Below the pieces are notes generated by a model. The model made no database searches and was not told the DNA's origin. It saw only the letters and a program-made list of their open reading frames with translations. Source: Pseudomonadota bacterium (GTDB lineage Bacteria > Pseudomonadota > Gammaproteobacteria > Burkholderiales > Burkholderiaceae). Taken from it: a stretch of 37,110 bases of DNA. Position numbers and translations under genes: made by a program. The DNA lies in NCBI GenBank assembly GCA_963205525.1, contig CAUJJP010000240.1, forward strand, positions 1 to 37,110, written 5' to 3'. Every line of letters starts with the position of its first letter. Position 1 is the first letter of the stretch. Below are positions 7,334 to 14,708 of this stretch, piece by piece.

Positions 7334-9358
7334 ATGCGCTACTTCGTCACCGGTGCCAGCGGTTTCATCGGCCGGCGTCTGGTCAAGGCCTTGCTCGCGC
7401 GCCGCGGCGCCACGGTCTACTTTCTGCTGCGGCCGGGCAGCGAGGACAAGGCAGCGGGGCTGCTGCGCGAGTGGGGGGTGAGCAAGGCGCGCGCGATCGC
7501 CGTCAGCGGCGACCTGACCGCCAGCCGGCTCGGCGTGGCGGCCGGCGAGATCAAGGCCTTGAAGGGCAAGATCGACGCGGTCTACCACCTGGCGGCGGTG
7601 TACGACCTCGCCGCCGACGAGGAAAGCCAGATCCGCACCAACGTCGACGGCACGCGCCATCTGGTCGAGTTCGCGCATGCGGTCGAGGCCGGGCACGTGC
7701 ACCACGTCAGCAGCATCGCCGCCGCCGGCCTGTACGAGGGCGTGTTCCGGGAGGACATGTTCGAGGAGGCCGAGGGCCTGGATCACCCCTACTTCGCCAC
7801 CAAGCACGCCAGCGAGCGGGTGATGCGCAGCGAGTGCAAGCGGCCCTGGACGGTCTATCGGCCGGCGATGGTGGTGGGCGATTCGCGCAGCGGCGAGATG
7901 GACAAGATCGACGGCCCCTACTACTTCTTCAAGCTCATCCAGCGCATGCGCCAGATCCTGCCGCCGTGGTTCCCGGCCGTGGGCCTGGAGGGCGGGCGGG
8001 TGAACATCGTGCCGGTGGACTTCGTGGTCCGGGCGCTGGTGCACATCAGCCACGCCAAGGTCGAGCTCGCCGGCCGCTGCTTTCATCTCGTCGACCCGCA
8101 GGGCTACCGTGTCGGCGACGTGCTGGACATCTTCAGCCGCGCCGCCCACGCGCCCAAGCTGAACGTGTTCGTGAACGCGGCGCTGCTGGGCTTCATTCCA
8201 TCCAGCATCAAGAAGGGCCTGATGATGCTGGCGCCGGTGCGCCGCATCCGCAACGCGGTGATGAAGGACCTGGGCCTGCCCGACGAGATCCTGAGCTTCG
8301 TCAACTACCCGACCCGTTTCGACTGCCGGGAGGCCAGCGCGCTGCTCAAGGGCAGCGGCATCGAGTGCCCCCGGCTGGAGGACTACGCGTGGCGGCTGTG
8401 GGATTACTGGGAGCGCCACCTCGACCCCGATCTGTTCATCGACCGCAGCCTGGAGGGGGCGGTGGCGGGACGGGTGGTGCTGATCACCGGCGGCTCCTCG
8501 GGCATCGGGCTGGCGGCGGCGATGATGTTTGCCAAGGCCGGCGCGGTGACCCTCATCTGCGCGCGCGGCGAAGACAAGCTCGCGCAGGCGCTGGCCGAGA
8601 TCCGTGCCCACGCCGGCAGCGGCGCGCGCGTGCACAGCTACAGCGTGGACATCTCCAGCGAGGCCGATTGCGCCGCCTTCGTGCGTACCCTGCAGGCCGA
8701 GCACGGCGCGGTGGACTTTCTGATCAACAACGCCGGGCGCAGCATCCGGCGCGCCATCGAGTCCAGCTACGACCGCATGCACGACTACCAGCGCACCATG
8801 GAGCTGAACTACTTCGGCTGCCTGCGCGTGACCATGGGCCTGCTGCCCGCCATGGTGGCCAAGGGCGGCGGCCACGTCGTCAACATCAGCTCGATCGGGG
8901 TGCTGACCAACGCACCGCGCTTCTCCGCCTATGTCGCGAGCAAGGCCGCGCTGGACGCCTGGACGCGCTGCGCCGCCAGCGAGTACGCCGACCAGGGCAT
9001 CACCTTCACCACGATCAACATGCCGCTGGTGCGCACGCCCATGATCGCGCCGACCCAGATCTACAACAACGTGCCCACCCTCAGCCCGCAGGAGGCGGCG
9101 GCGATGGTGGCCCAGGCCTGCATCGCCAAGCCGGTGCGCATCGCGACCCGGCTCGGGGTGGCCGGCGAGCTGCTGCACGCCGCGGCGCCGCGCATCGCCC
9201 AGATCGTCATGAACACCAGCTTCCGCATGTTCCCCGACAGCGAGGCCGCCGCAGGCGCCAAGGGCGAAAAGGGCGAAAAGGGCGAAAAGGGCGACAAGCC
9301 CAGGCTGTCCGCCGAGGCCAAGGCCATGCAGCAGATGATGCGCGGCATCCACTTCTGA
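7334..9358 (+). CDS. Two-domain NAD(P)H reductase, fatty acyl-CoA reductase-like
   Basis: 674-residue fusion of two Rossmann reductases. Residues 1-370 are an extended SDR of the thioester-reductase/male-sterility type, with TGASGFIG at 6-13 and an active-site YFATK at 153-157. Residues 378-635 are a classical SDR with TGGSSGIG at 385-392, NNAG at 465-468, Ser519/520, and Tyr533-xxx-Lys537. The same architecture and size occur in the Marinobacter Maqu_2507 acyl-CoA reductase and mycobacterial AcrA1, which reduce acyl-CoA through the aldehyde to the alcohol. That activity is inferred here. The start ATG at 7334 has a GGGAGGGA Shine-Dalgarno sequence. Near the C terminus (641-656) lies a collagen-like GEK repeat encoded by four near-identical 9-mers at 9260-9295. 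Confidence 0.83.
   Translation: MRYFVTGASGFIGRRLVKALLARRGATVYFLLRPGSEDKAAGLLREWGVSKARAIAVSGDLTASRLGVAAGEIKALKGKIDAVYHLAAVYDLAADEESQIRTNVDGTRHLVEFAHAVEAGHVHHVSSIAAAGLYEGVFREDMFEEAEGLDHPYFATKHASERVMRSECKRPWTVYRPAMVVGDSRSGEMDKIDGPYYFFKLIQRMRQILPPWFPAVGLEGGRVNIVPVDFVVRALVHISHAKVELAGRCFHLVDPQGYRVGDVLDIFSRAAHAPKLNVFVNAALLGFIPSSIKKGLMMLAPVRRIRNAVMKDLGLPDEILSFVNYPTRFDCREASALLKGSGIECPRLEDYAWRLWDYWERHLDPDLFIDRSLEGAVAGRVVLITGGSSGIGLAAAMMFAKAGAVTLICARGEDKLAQALAEIRAHAGSGARVHSYSVDISSEADCAAFVRTLQAEHGAVDFLINNAGRSIRRAIESSYDRMHDYQRTMELNYFGCLRVTMGLLPAMVAKGGGHVVNISSIGVLTNAPRFSAYVASKAALDAWTRCAASEYADQGITFTTINMPLVRTPMIAPTQIYNNVPTLSPQEAAAMVAQACIAKPVRIATRLGVAGELLHAAAPRIAQIVMNTSFRMFPDSEAAAGAKGEKGEKGEKGDKPRLSAEAKAMQQMMRGIHF
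9260..9295 (+). repeat. In-frame 9-bp tandem repeat coding for Gly-Glu-Lys
   Basis: Four consecutive copies of the 9-mer AAGGGCGAA (the last ends in C) lie inside the 3' end of the reductase gene. They encode KGE-KGE-KGE-KGD. The copies are identical at the DNA level, so copy number may vary between strains without a frameshift. Confidence 0.9.
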
Positions 9359-9370
9359 CTCGCGGCGGTC

Positions 9371-9390
9371 GCGGTCTCGTGCGGTCTCGT
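9371..9390. repeat. Tandem duplication of a 10-mer
   Basis: The 10-mer GCGGTCTCGT occurs twice in tandem just after the reductase stop codon. It lies immediately before the hexanucleotide tract in the same convergent intergenic region. Confidence 0.85.
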
Positions 9391-9418
9391 GCGGCCGCAC
9401 GCGGGCGCGCGTTCGCTC

Positions 9419-9490
9419 GCGCAGGCGCAGGCGCAGGCGCAGGCGCAGGCGCAGGCGCAGGCGCAGGCGCAGGCGCAGGCGCAGGCGCAG
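9419..9490. repeat. Hexanucleotide tandem repeat (GCGCAG)x12
   Basis: Twelve perfect copies of GCGCAG (72 bp) are followed by one degenerate copy, GCGCAC. The tract sits in the 193-bp gap between the reductase (ends 9358) and the convergent CusF-like gene (ends 9552). No gene was supported in this gap. Perfect arrays of this kind change length by slippage. Confidence 0.97.
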
Positions 9491-9551
9491 GCGCACGGGC
9501 CTGCCGGCACGGTACGCGCCAGGAACCGGGCTGCAGCCGGCGCGCAGAGGG

Positions 9552-9836
9552 CTACTTCGCGAGCCGGGTGACGGTGTACTGGCCGTCGACCTTGTCGATC
9601 TCGACGCGCACCTTGTCGCCCACCTTCAGCCCGTCGAGCATGGCGCGGTCGGCGATCCGGTAGCTCATCGTCATCGGCGGCATGTCGAGTTTGCGCACCT
9701 CGCCCGCCTTGAGCGTGACCCGGCCCTGTGCGGCGTCGATCTTGCGCACCTCGGCCTGCACGTCCTGCGCCCGTGCGCCGCCGGCCAGCAAGCTGCCGGC
9801 CAGCGCCAGGGCGACGAAATACGGCGTCGGTCTCAC
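9552..9836 (-). CDS. Periplasmic CusF-like copper-binding domain protein
   Basis: 94-residue secreted protein. Residues 1-23 are a signal peptide ending in GARAQ. The mature part is a small beta-barrel of the CusF type, with MPPMTMSYRI at about 52-61 and KVGDKVRVEI at 71-80. In E. coli CusF, Cu(I)/Ag(I) is held by His36, Trp44, Met47 and Met49. Here Met55 and Met57 match the two methionines, Met52 stands in place of the tryptophan, and no histidine aligns, so metal binding may differ. The GTG at 9836 is chosen because it has a GGAGG Shine-Dalgarno sequence 7 nt upstream and begins a proper signal peptide. It is divergent from argB. Confidence 0.75.
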   Translation of the reverse strand: MRPTPYFVALALAGSLLAGGARAQDVQAEVRKIDAAQGRVTLKAGEVRKLDMPPMTMSYRIADRAMLDGLKVGDKVRVEIDKVDGQYTVTRLAK

Positions 9837-9911
9837 GGCCTGTCCTCCAGTTGCAAGGCGCGGGAGCCGAGTATCGCCGCCTTGGCGGCTCGAACAGCGG
9901 CAGCGGGTTTC

Positions 9912-9917
9912 TACAAT
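9912..9917 (+). promoter_or_regulatory. Putative -10 element of argB
   Basis: TACAAT differs from the consensus TATAAT at one position and lies 46 bp before the argB ATG. No good -35 hexamer is seen at 16-18 bp spacing, so this is a weak call. Confidence 0.35.
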
Positions 9918-9963
9918 GAGATGCTGACACCAAGCACTCCCTGCACCCCGCACAGGCAAGCCC

Positions 9964-10869
9964 ATGACGAGCACCCACGAGCAGACGCTGGATCACATCA
10001 CCCCGCGCGAGCAGGCCGAGATCCTGGCCCAGGCGCTGCCCTACATCCGGCGCTTCCACGGCAAGACGCTGGTCATCAAGTACGGCGGCAACGCCATGAC
10101 CGACCCCGCGCTGCAGCAGGATTTCGCCGAGGACGTGGTGCTGCTCAAGCTGGTGGGCATGAACCCCATCGTCGTCCACGGCGGCGGGCCGCAGATCGAC
10201 GAGGCGCTGGCGCGGGTGGGCAAGAAGGGCCAGTTCGTCCAGGGCATGCGGGTGACGGATGCGGAGACGATGGAGGTCGTCGAGTGGGTGCTCGCCGGCC
10301 AGGTGCAGCAGGACATCGTCGGCCTCATCAACGCTGCCGGCGGCAAGGCGGTGGGGCTGACCGGACGCGACGGCGGCCTGATCCGGGCGCGCAAGCTGAA
10401 GATGACCGACAAGGACGACCCGAGCGTGGAGCACGACGTCGGCCAGGTCGGCGAGATCGTCGGCATCGACCCCGGCGTCGTGCAGGCGCTGCAGGACGAC
10501 CAGTTCATCCCCGTCATCAGCCCCCTGGGCTACGGCGAGCACAACGAGAGCTACAACATCAACGCCGACATGGTGGCGAGCAAGCTCGCCACCGTGCTGA
10601 AGGCCGAGAAGCTGCTGCTGCTGACCAACATCCGAGGCGTGCTGGACAAGCAGGGCGAGCTGCTCACCGAGTTGAGCGCGCGCGACATCGACGGCCTGAT
10701 CGCCGACGGCACGATCAGCGGCGGCATGCTGCCCAAGATCGCGGGCGCGATCGACGCTGCCAAGAGCGGCGTGCACGCGGTGCACATCGTCGACGGCCGG
10801 GTGCCGCACGCGATGCTGCTGGAAGTGCTCAGCGACCGCGCCTACGGCACCATGATCCGCTCCCATTGA
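9964..10869 (+). CDS. argB: Acetylglutamate kinase
   Basis: Second step of arginine biosynthesis: phosphorylates N-acetylglutamate at the gamma-carboxyl group using ATP. It has 301 residues, typical for the longer, often arginine-inhibited form. The nucleotide-binding VIKYGGNAM (about 36-44), the substrate-binding VHGGGPQI (about 74-81), [11 protein letters not shown] and GGMLPKI segments are all intact. The ATG at 9964 starts [21 protein letters not shown], the N-terminal helix that marks arginine-sensitive enzymes. Its stop overlaps the start of the next gene by one base (TGATG). argJ of the same pathway lies 21 kb downstream. Confidence 0.96.
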   Translation: MTSTHEQTLDHITPREQAEILAQALPYIRRFHGKTLVIKYGGNAMTDPALQQDFAEDVVLLKLVGMNPIVVHGGGPQIDEALARVGKKGQFVQGMRVTDAETMEVVEWVLAGQVQQDIVGLINAAGGKAVGLTGRDGGLIRARKLKMTDKDDPSVEHDVGQVGEIVGIDPGVVQALQDDQFIPVISPLGYGEHNESYNINADMVASKLATVLKAEKLLLLTNIRGVLDKQGELLTELSARDIDGLIADGTISGGMLPKIAGAIDAAKSGVHAVHIVDGRVPHAMLLEVLSDRAYGTMIRSH

Positions 10870-11558
10870 TGGTGCGGATGCGCCCGCGGGTCTGGCTGTT
10901 CGACCTCGACAACACGCTGCACGACGCCTCGGCGGCCGCCTTTGCCGAGGTCAACCGCGGCATGACCGACTACATCGTCGATCACCTGGGGGTGGACGAG
11001 GCGGGCGCCGATGCCCTGCGCCGCAGCTACTGGCAGCGCTACGGCGCCACGCTGCTCGGGCTGGTGCGCCACCACGGCGTGGTCGCCAGCCACTTCCTGA
11101 AGCAGACGCACCGGCTGCCGGGGCTGGAGCAGCGCGTGCAAGGCCATGTGCAGGATTTCGCAGCGCTGGCACGGTTGCCGGGCCGGCGCTACGTGCTCAC
11201 CAACGCGCCGCGTGACTACGCCATGCGCGTCATCCGGACACTGGGCGTCGCCCACTTGTTCGACGGCGTGCTGACCATAGAAGACATGCGGATGTTCGGC
11301 CACTGGCGACCCAAACCCGACCGACGCATGCTGCGCCGCCTGCTGGCGCGGCTGCGCGTGGCGCCGACGCAGGCGGTGCTGGTCGAGGACACGCTGGAGC
11401 ATCAGAGGGCGGCGCGCGCGCTGGGAATGCGCACGGTGTGGATGCAGCGCTTCACGCGCCGCGCCGGCTGGGGCCAGGCGGCGGCCACGCGCGTGGCGCG
11501 CCGGCCGGCCTATGTGGACCGTCGCATCACGCGCCTGATCCAGTTGATCCGCGGCTGA
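10869..11558 (+). CDS. HAD-family pyrimidine 5'-nucleotidase
   Basis: 229-residue haloacid-dehalogenase-like phosphatase related to yeast Sdt1 and bacterial pyrimidine 5'-nucleotidases, which dephosphorylate UMP/CMP-like nucleotides. Motif I is FDLDNTLHD (Asp12 nucleophile, Asp14 acid/base), motif II VLTNAP, and motifs III/IV KPDRRML and VLVEDT. The start ATG overlaps the argB stop by one base, so the genes are co-translated. The argB-nucleotidase-slmA order is common in Burkholderiales. The C-terminal 30 residues are basic. Confidence 0.85.
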   Translation: MVRMRPRVWLFDLDNTLHDASAAAFAEVNRGMTDYIVDHLGVDEAGADALRRSYWQRYGATLLGLVRHHGVVASHFLKQTHRLPGLEQRVQGHVQDFAALARLPGRRYVLTNAPRDYAMRVIRTLGVAHLFDGVLTIEDMRMFGHWRPKPDRRMLRRLLARLRVAPTQAVLVEDTLEHQRAARALGMRTVWMQRFTRRAGWGQAAATRVARRPAYVDRRITRLIQLIRG

Positions 11559-11694
11559 GTGGACCCATCCCGCAGCTTGTCCGGCGGTCCCGGGCAGCCT
11601 TCCCCCGAGACTCGGTGTTTCCCAGCGCCGGTGGCCGGTGGCCCATGTGCCAGAATGTTTTTTCGACCTGCTTGAGAACGCCGGCCAGTTCACC

Positions 11695-12354
11695 ATGTCC
11701 GACCCCCTGATCGAACCCGCCACCGAAGCGGGCACGGTGTCACCGGCGACGTCCGCAGCCGTGGAGCCGGCGCGCAAGCGTCCGCGCCCCGGCGAGCGCC
11801 GGATCCAGATCCTGCAGACCCTGGCCGCGATGCTCGAGCAGCCGGGGGCCGAGCGCATCACCACCGCCGCCCTGGCCTCGCGCCTGGGCGTCAGCGAGGC
11901 GGCGCTGTACCGCCACTTCGCCAGCAAGGCGCAGATGTTCGAGGGCCTGATCGAGTTCATCGAGAGCAGCGTCTTCACCCTCGTCAACCAGATCGCCGAG
12001 CGCGAGCGCGACGGTGCTGCGCAGGCGCGGCGCATCGTCGCCGTGCTGCTGCACTTCGGCGAGAAGAACCCCGGCATGACGCGCGTCATGGTCGGCGACG
12101 CCCTGGTGTTCGAGCACGAACGGCTGGGGGCACGCATGAACCAGTTCTTCGACCGCCTGGAGTCGCAGCTGCGCCAGTGCCTGCGCCAGGCCGCGCAGCT
12201 CGATGGCTCCAGCACGCCGACGGTGGACGCGAATGCCCTGGCCGCCGCCCTCACCGCGCTCGCGGTGGGCCGGCTGCACCGCTACGCGCGCTCCGGCTTC
12301 AAGCGCCTGCCCACCGAGCAGCTGGAGCCGGCGCTGGTGCGCCTGACCGGCTGA
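11695..12354 (+). CDS. slmA: Nucleoid occlusion factor SlmA (TetR family)
   Basis: TetR-fold protein of 219 residues that in E. coli binds specific chromosomal sites and blocks FtsZ ring assembly over the nucleoid. The helix-turn-helix TTAALASRLGVSEAALYRHF lies at about residues 57-76 and is followed by the SlmA-type ASKAQMFEGLIEFIE. The FGEKNPGMTRVMVGDAL segment is also diagnostic. The N-terminal 30 residues are an extra disordered leader relative to E. coli SlmA (198 residues). The start ATG at 11695 is chosen over an in-frame ATG at 11638 because the latter adds unrelated sequence. A CAGAAT box lies at 11651-11656. Confidence 0.9.
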   Translation: MSDPLIEPATEAGTVSPATSAAVEPARKRPRPGERRIQILQTLAAMLEQPGAERITTAALASRLGVSEAALYRHFASKAQMFEGLIEFIESSVFTLVNQIAERERDGAAQARRIVAVLLHFGEKNPGMTRVMVGDALVFEHERLGARMNQFFDRLESQLRQCLRQAAQLDGSSTPTVDANALAAALTALAVGRLHRYARSGFKRLPTEQLEPALVRLTG

Positions 12355-12515
12355 GAGCGCCTCGAACCTGCTGCCCCGAGGCACCGTCCGGTCGCGCAGC
12401 GCCTGTGGCCCATGGCGGTTCACGTTCCCCATGAACGGGTGTGGCGTGCCGAGCCCGCATCGCATAGTGTGTGGCTGCCGTCGGGATGAGGCGGCGTTCT
12501 GACAGGGAGGTGACG

Positions 12516-13052
12516 ATGCCCAGGTTCATCACGGTTCGAATCGCGGCCTGTGCCTTGGCCGTCTGCGCGCTGGCACAGGTGCCAGCCATGGCGCTGCCCG
12601 CAGTCCAGGTCCGCTACGAATTCACGGCCTTGTCGTCGTTCGATTTCTCGGGCGAGATGTTCAGTGGCGGGTTCGTGGCCCTGAGCGACGGCTTCGTCAC
12701 CAGCAACACCACCTTCGCGCTCCCCGATCTGCTGTCCTGTCATGTGGTGGCGACGCCCGCGGCTCCCGCGAGCTGCCGCGACCAGGACTTCCTGTTTGGC
12801 ATCGTTCCCGAGTGGGTGACGGTGTCCTTCGGCGTTTCCACCGCCGCCAATCCCGGTACGGGCATCTACTATTACTTTGACGGCGACGCCTTCTCGACGC
12901 CAGGCGTGCATCACAGCGTCGTCTTCGGGACCGACCAGGCCGGCATCCTGAGCGTGACGGCGGTGCCCGAGCCCGCCAGCTACGCGCTGATGGCGCTGGG
13001 CCTGGCCGGTGTCGGCGCCTGGGTGCGTCGGCGTCGCGGCGGCCAGACCTGA
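12516..13052 (+). CDS. PEP-CTERM sorting domain protein
   Basis: Secreted protein of 178 residues. It has a signal peptide (about 1-27, ending AMA), a mature part rich in Phe, Ser and Gly with two cysteines (75 and 87), and a C-terminal PEP-CTERM signal: VPEP at 150-153, a hydrophobic helix, then RRRR at 171-174. Such proteins are processed by an exosortase and usually belong to an exopolysaccharide or biofilm matrix. No exosortase gene lies in the window. The ATG at 12516 has an AGGGAGG Shine-Dalgarno sequence. The function of the mature part is unknown. Confidence 0.85.
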   Translation: MPRFITVRIAACALAVCALAQVPAMALPAVQVRYEFTALSSFDFSGEMFSGGFVALSDGFVTSNTTFALPDLLSCHVVATPAAPASCRDQDFLFGIVPEWVTVSFGVSTAANPGTGIYYYFDGDAFSTPGVHHSVVFGTDQAGILSVTAVPEPASYALMALGLAGVGAWVRRRRGGQT

Positions 13053-13294
13053 GCGCCCCCAGGGCCGAGCTGCGCCCAGCCCCCAACGCCTGGGCAAGCA
13101 TGCCCAGGCGCTTCGGCAGGCGTAGAAATCCGCGCAGGCGGATCTCTGCGTCCGGCGCCTCAGCTCCGCAGGGGTCAAGGACACTCGGGACGGCCCGGCG
13201 TTCCCTTGTGAGCGCCCCCAGGACCGGGCTGCGCCCAGCCCGCCCCCCGCGGGGGTCAAGGAAACTTGGGACGGCCCGACGTTTCCTTGTGAGC
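13051..13294. repeat. REP-like repeat modules A1-B1-A2-B2 in an intergenic region
   Basis: This 345-bp gap (13053-13397) holds no supported gene. Two 32-nt copies of module A, at 13051-13082 and 13210-13241, differ at 2 positions. Two 43-nt copies of module B, at 13171-13213 and 13252-13294, differ at 4. B2 folds as a hairpin with perfect 8-bp arms (AAGGAAAC at 13258-13265 with GTTTCCTT at 13281-13288) around a GGG/CCC core; B1 keeps the core but only part of the outer stem. The pattern resembles REP/BIME elements. The first A copy begins at the stop codon of the PEP-CTERM gene. Confidence 0.8.
13087..13110 (+). terminator. Strong hairpin after the PEP-CTERM gene
   Basis: A 10-bp perfect stem, CGCCTGGGCA with TGCCCAGGCG, with a 4-nt loop lies 35 bp after the stop codon. 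There is no T tract, so it may act as an RNA-stabilising hairpin or as part of the repeat block rather than as an intrinsic terminator. Confidence 0.5.
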
Positions 13295-13397
13295 TGCGCG
13301 ATCCCTGAAGCAAGGCCCTGACCGCCTGCCCGGCCGGGTGTGGATGCCCGGGCGGCGGCTCTGCCGCCCTCGCTTCTGGCCCTCTACACTGCGGCGG

Positions 13398-14267
13398 ATG
13401 AATGAGTCCGTCCAAGCCTTGCTGCTGCGCGCTGAGCGGCTGCTGGCGCGCCTGGAGGCCGTGCTGCCGCGGCCGCTTCAGGCACCCGACTGGAATGCTT
13501 CAGTGGCGTTCCGCTACCGCCGCCGCGCCGGCAGCTGCGTGCTCGAGCCGGTGCGCCAGCTCTCCGCGATCCGCCTCGCGGAGCTGCTCGAGGTCGAACC
13601 GCAGAAGCAGCGCCTGCTGCGCAACACGGCCCAGTTCGTCGCCGGCCGGCCGGCCAACAACGTGCTGCTCACGGGGGCGCGCGGCACCGGCAAGAGCAGC
13701 CTGATCAAGGCCTGCCTGAACGAGTTCGCGCCGCAAGGCCTGCGCCTGATCGAGGTCGACAAGGCCGACCTGGTGGACCTGCCCGACCTCGCCGATCTGG
13801 TCGCCGACAGGCCCGAGCGCTTCGTCGTCTTCTGCGACGACCTCAGCTTCGACGAGGGCGAGCCCGGCTACAAGGCGCTCAAGTCCATGCTCGACGGCAG
13901 CGTTGCCGCCAGCAGCGAACGGCTGCTGATCTACGCCACCAGCAACCGCCGCCACCTGCTGCCCGAGTACATGAAGGACAACCTGTCCTACACCCACACC
14001 GAGGACGGCGAGGTGCACCCGGGCGAGGTCATCGAGGAGAAGATCTCGCTGTCCGAGCGCTTCGGCCTGTGGATCAGCTTCTACCCTTTCACTCAGGGCG
14101 AGTACCTGGCCATCGTCGCCCAGTGGCTGCGCCACTTCGGCGTCGCCGAGGCGCGCATCGCGGCGGCGCAGCCGCTGTCGCTGGTCTGGGCGCTGGAGCG
14201 CGGCTCGCGTTCCGGGCGCGTGGCCTGGCAGTTCGCGCGCGATTTCGCGGGGCACGATGAAGCCTGA
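13398..14267 (+). CDS. DUF815-family AAA-like ATPase
   Basis: 289-residue P-loop ATPase of the DUF815 family; its role is not established. Walker A is GARGTGKSS (about 96-104), Walker B is FVVFCDDLSF (about 137-146), and a sensor-type YATSNRRHLLPEYM follows. The family-typical EEKISLSERFGLWISFYPF segment is present near residue 215. The start ATG at 13398 lies only 7 nt after a TACACT box (13385-13390) and has no Shine-Dalgarno sequence, which suggests a leaderless transcript. The 3' end overlaps the mutT start by 11 nt. Confidence 0.85.
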   Translation: MNESVQALLLRAERLLARLEAVLPRPLQAPDWNASVAFRYRRRAGSCVLEPVRQLSAIRLAELLEVEPQKQRLLRNTAQFVAGRPANNVLLTGARGTGKSSLIKACLNEFAPQGLRLIEVDKADLVDLPDLADLVADRPERFVVFCDDLSFDEGEPGYKALKSMLDGSVAASSERLLIYATSNRRHLLPEYMKDNLSYTHTEDGEVHPGEVIEEKISLSERFGLWISFYPFTQGEYLAIVAQWLRHFGVAEARIAAAQPLSLVWALERGSRSGRVAWQFARDFAGHDEA

Positions 14268-14700
14268 GCGACAAGCGGTGGACGTCGCGGTCGGCGTCCT
14301 GTTCGACGCCGAGGGCCGCTTCCTGATGACGTCGCGCCCGGCGGGCAAGGTCTGCGCCGGGCAGTGGGAATTCCCGGGCGGCAAGCTCGAACCCGGCGAG
14401 ACCGTAGTGCAGGCGCTGCGGCGCGAGCTGCACGAGGAGCTCGGGATCACGATCGCCGACCCCCGGCCGTGGAAGGTCGAGGTGGTCGACTACCCGCATG
14501 CCCGCGTGCGGCTGCATTTTTGCAAGGTGCATGCCTGGCAGGGCGGCCTGCAGATGCGCGAGGGCCAGGCCATGGCCTGGCAGACCTTGCCGGTGCAGGT
14601 GGCGCCGGTGCTGCGCGGCACCCTGCCGGTGCTGGCATGGCTGGAGGCCGAGCGGGGCCAGACCCGCCCTGCAGCCGGCAGCGGCATGGCGGCGGACTAG
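14257..14700 (+). CDS. mutT: Nudix hydrolase MutT (8-oxo-dGTP diphosphatase)
   Basis: Hydrolyses oxidised dGTP to the monophosphate and so prevents A:T to C:G transversions. It has 147 residues; the Nudix box spans Gly42 to Ile64 and matches the consensus exactly (Glu48, Arg56-Glu57, Glu60-Glu61). WEFPGGK precedes the box as in MutT. The C-terminal 15 residues look disordered. The gene starts inside the DUF815 gene (11-nt overlap) and ends 8 nt before hisI. A purely sequence-based call cannot exclude another Nudix substrate. Confidence 0.85.
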   Translation: MKPERQAVDVAVGVLFDAEGRFLMTSRPAGKVCAGQWEFPGGKLEPGETVVQALRRELHEELGITIADPRPWKVEVVDYPHARVRLHFCKVHAWQGGLQMREGQAMAWQTLPVQVAPVLRGTLPVLAWLEAERGQTRPAAGSGMAAD

Positions 14701-14703
14701 ACT
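14698..14703 (+). promoter_or_regulatory. Putative -10 box ending just before the hisI start
   Basis: TAGACT overlaps the mutT stop codon and ends 5 nt before the hisI ATG. If used, transcription would begin at or next to the start codon. No Shine-Dalgarno sequence precedes hisI and no clear -35 is seen. Confidence 0.3.
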
Positions 14704-14708
14704 GGCGC

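Noticed and set aside
7195..7335. Upstream extension of the nitrilase to an ATG at 7335
   Set aside because: It would cross the promoter region and the start of the divergent gene; the ATG at 7194 has a strong Shine-Dalgarno sequence and the family N terminus.
9419..9490. Repeat tract as a CRISPR-like array
   Set aside because: Units are 6 bp with no spacers; it is a simple tandem repeat.
6212..9663. Very long open frames on both strands over the nitrilase and reductase genes
   Set aside because: They are shadows of those genes; the translations are Arg/Gly/His-rich with no motifs, and part of each comes from the hexanucleotide tract.
11638..11694. Earlier ATG for slmA
   Set aside because: It adds 19 residues with no SlmA similarity and overlaps the likely promoter box at 11651-11656.
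12355..12515. A sigma-54 promoter (TGGCAC-N5-TTGC) before the PEP-CTERM genes, as in PrsR-type regulation
   Set aside because: TGGCGTG occurs upstream of the gene at 12516, but no TTGC element follows at the right spacing. The same search before the protease gene also failed.
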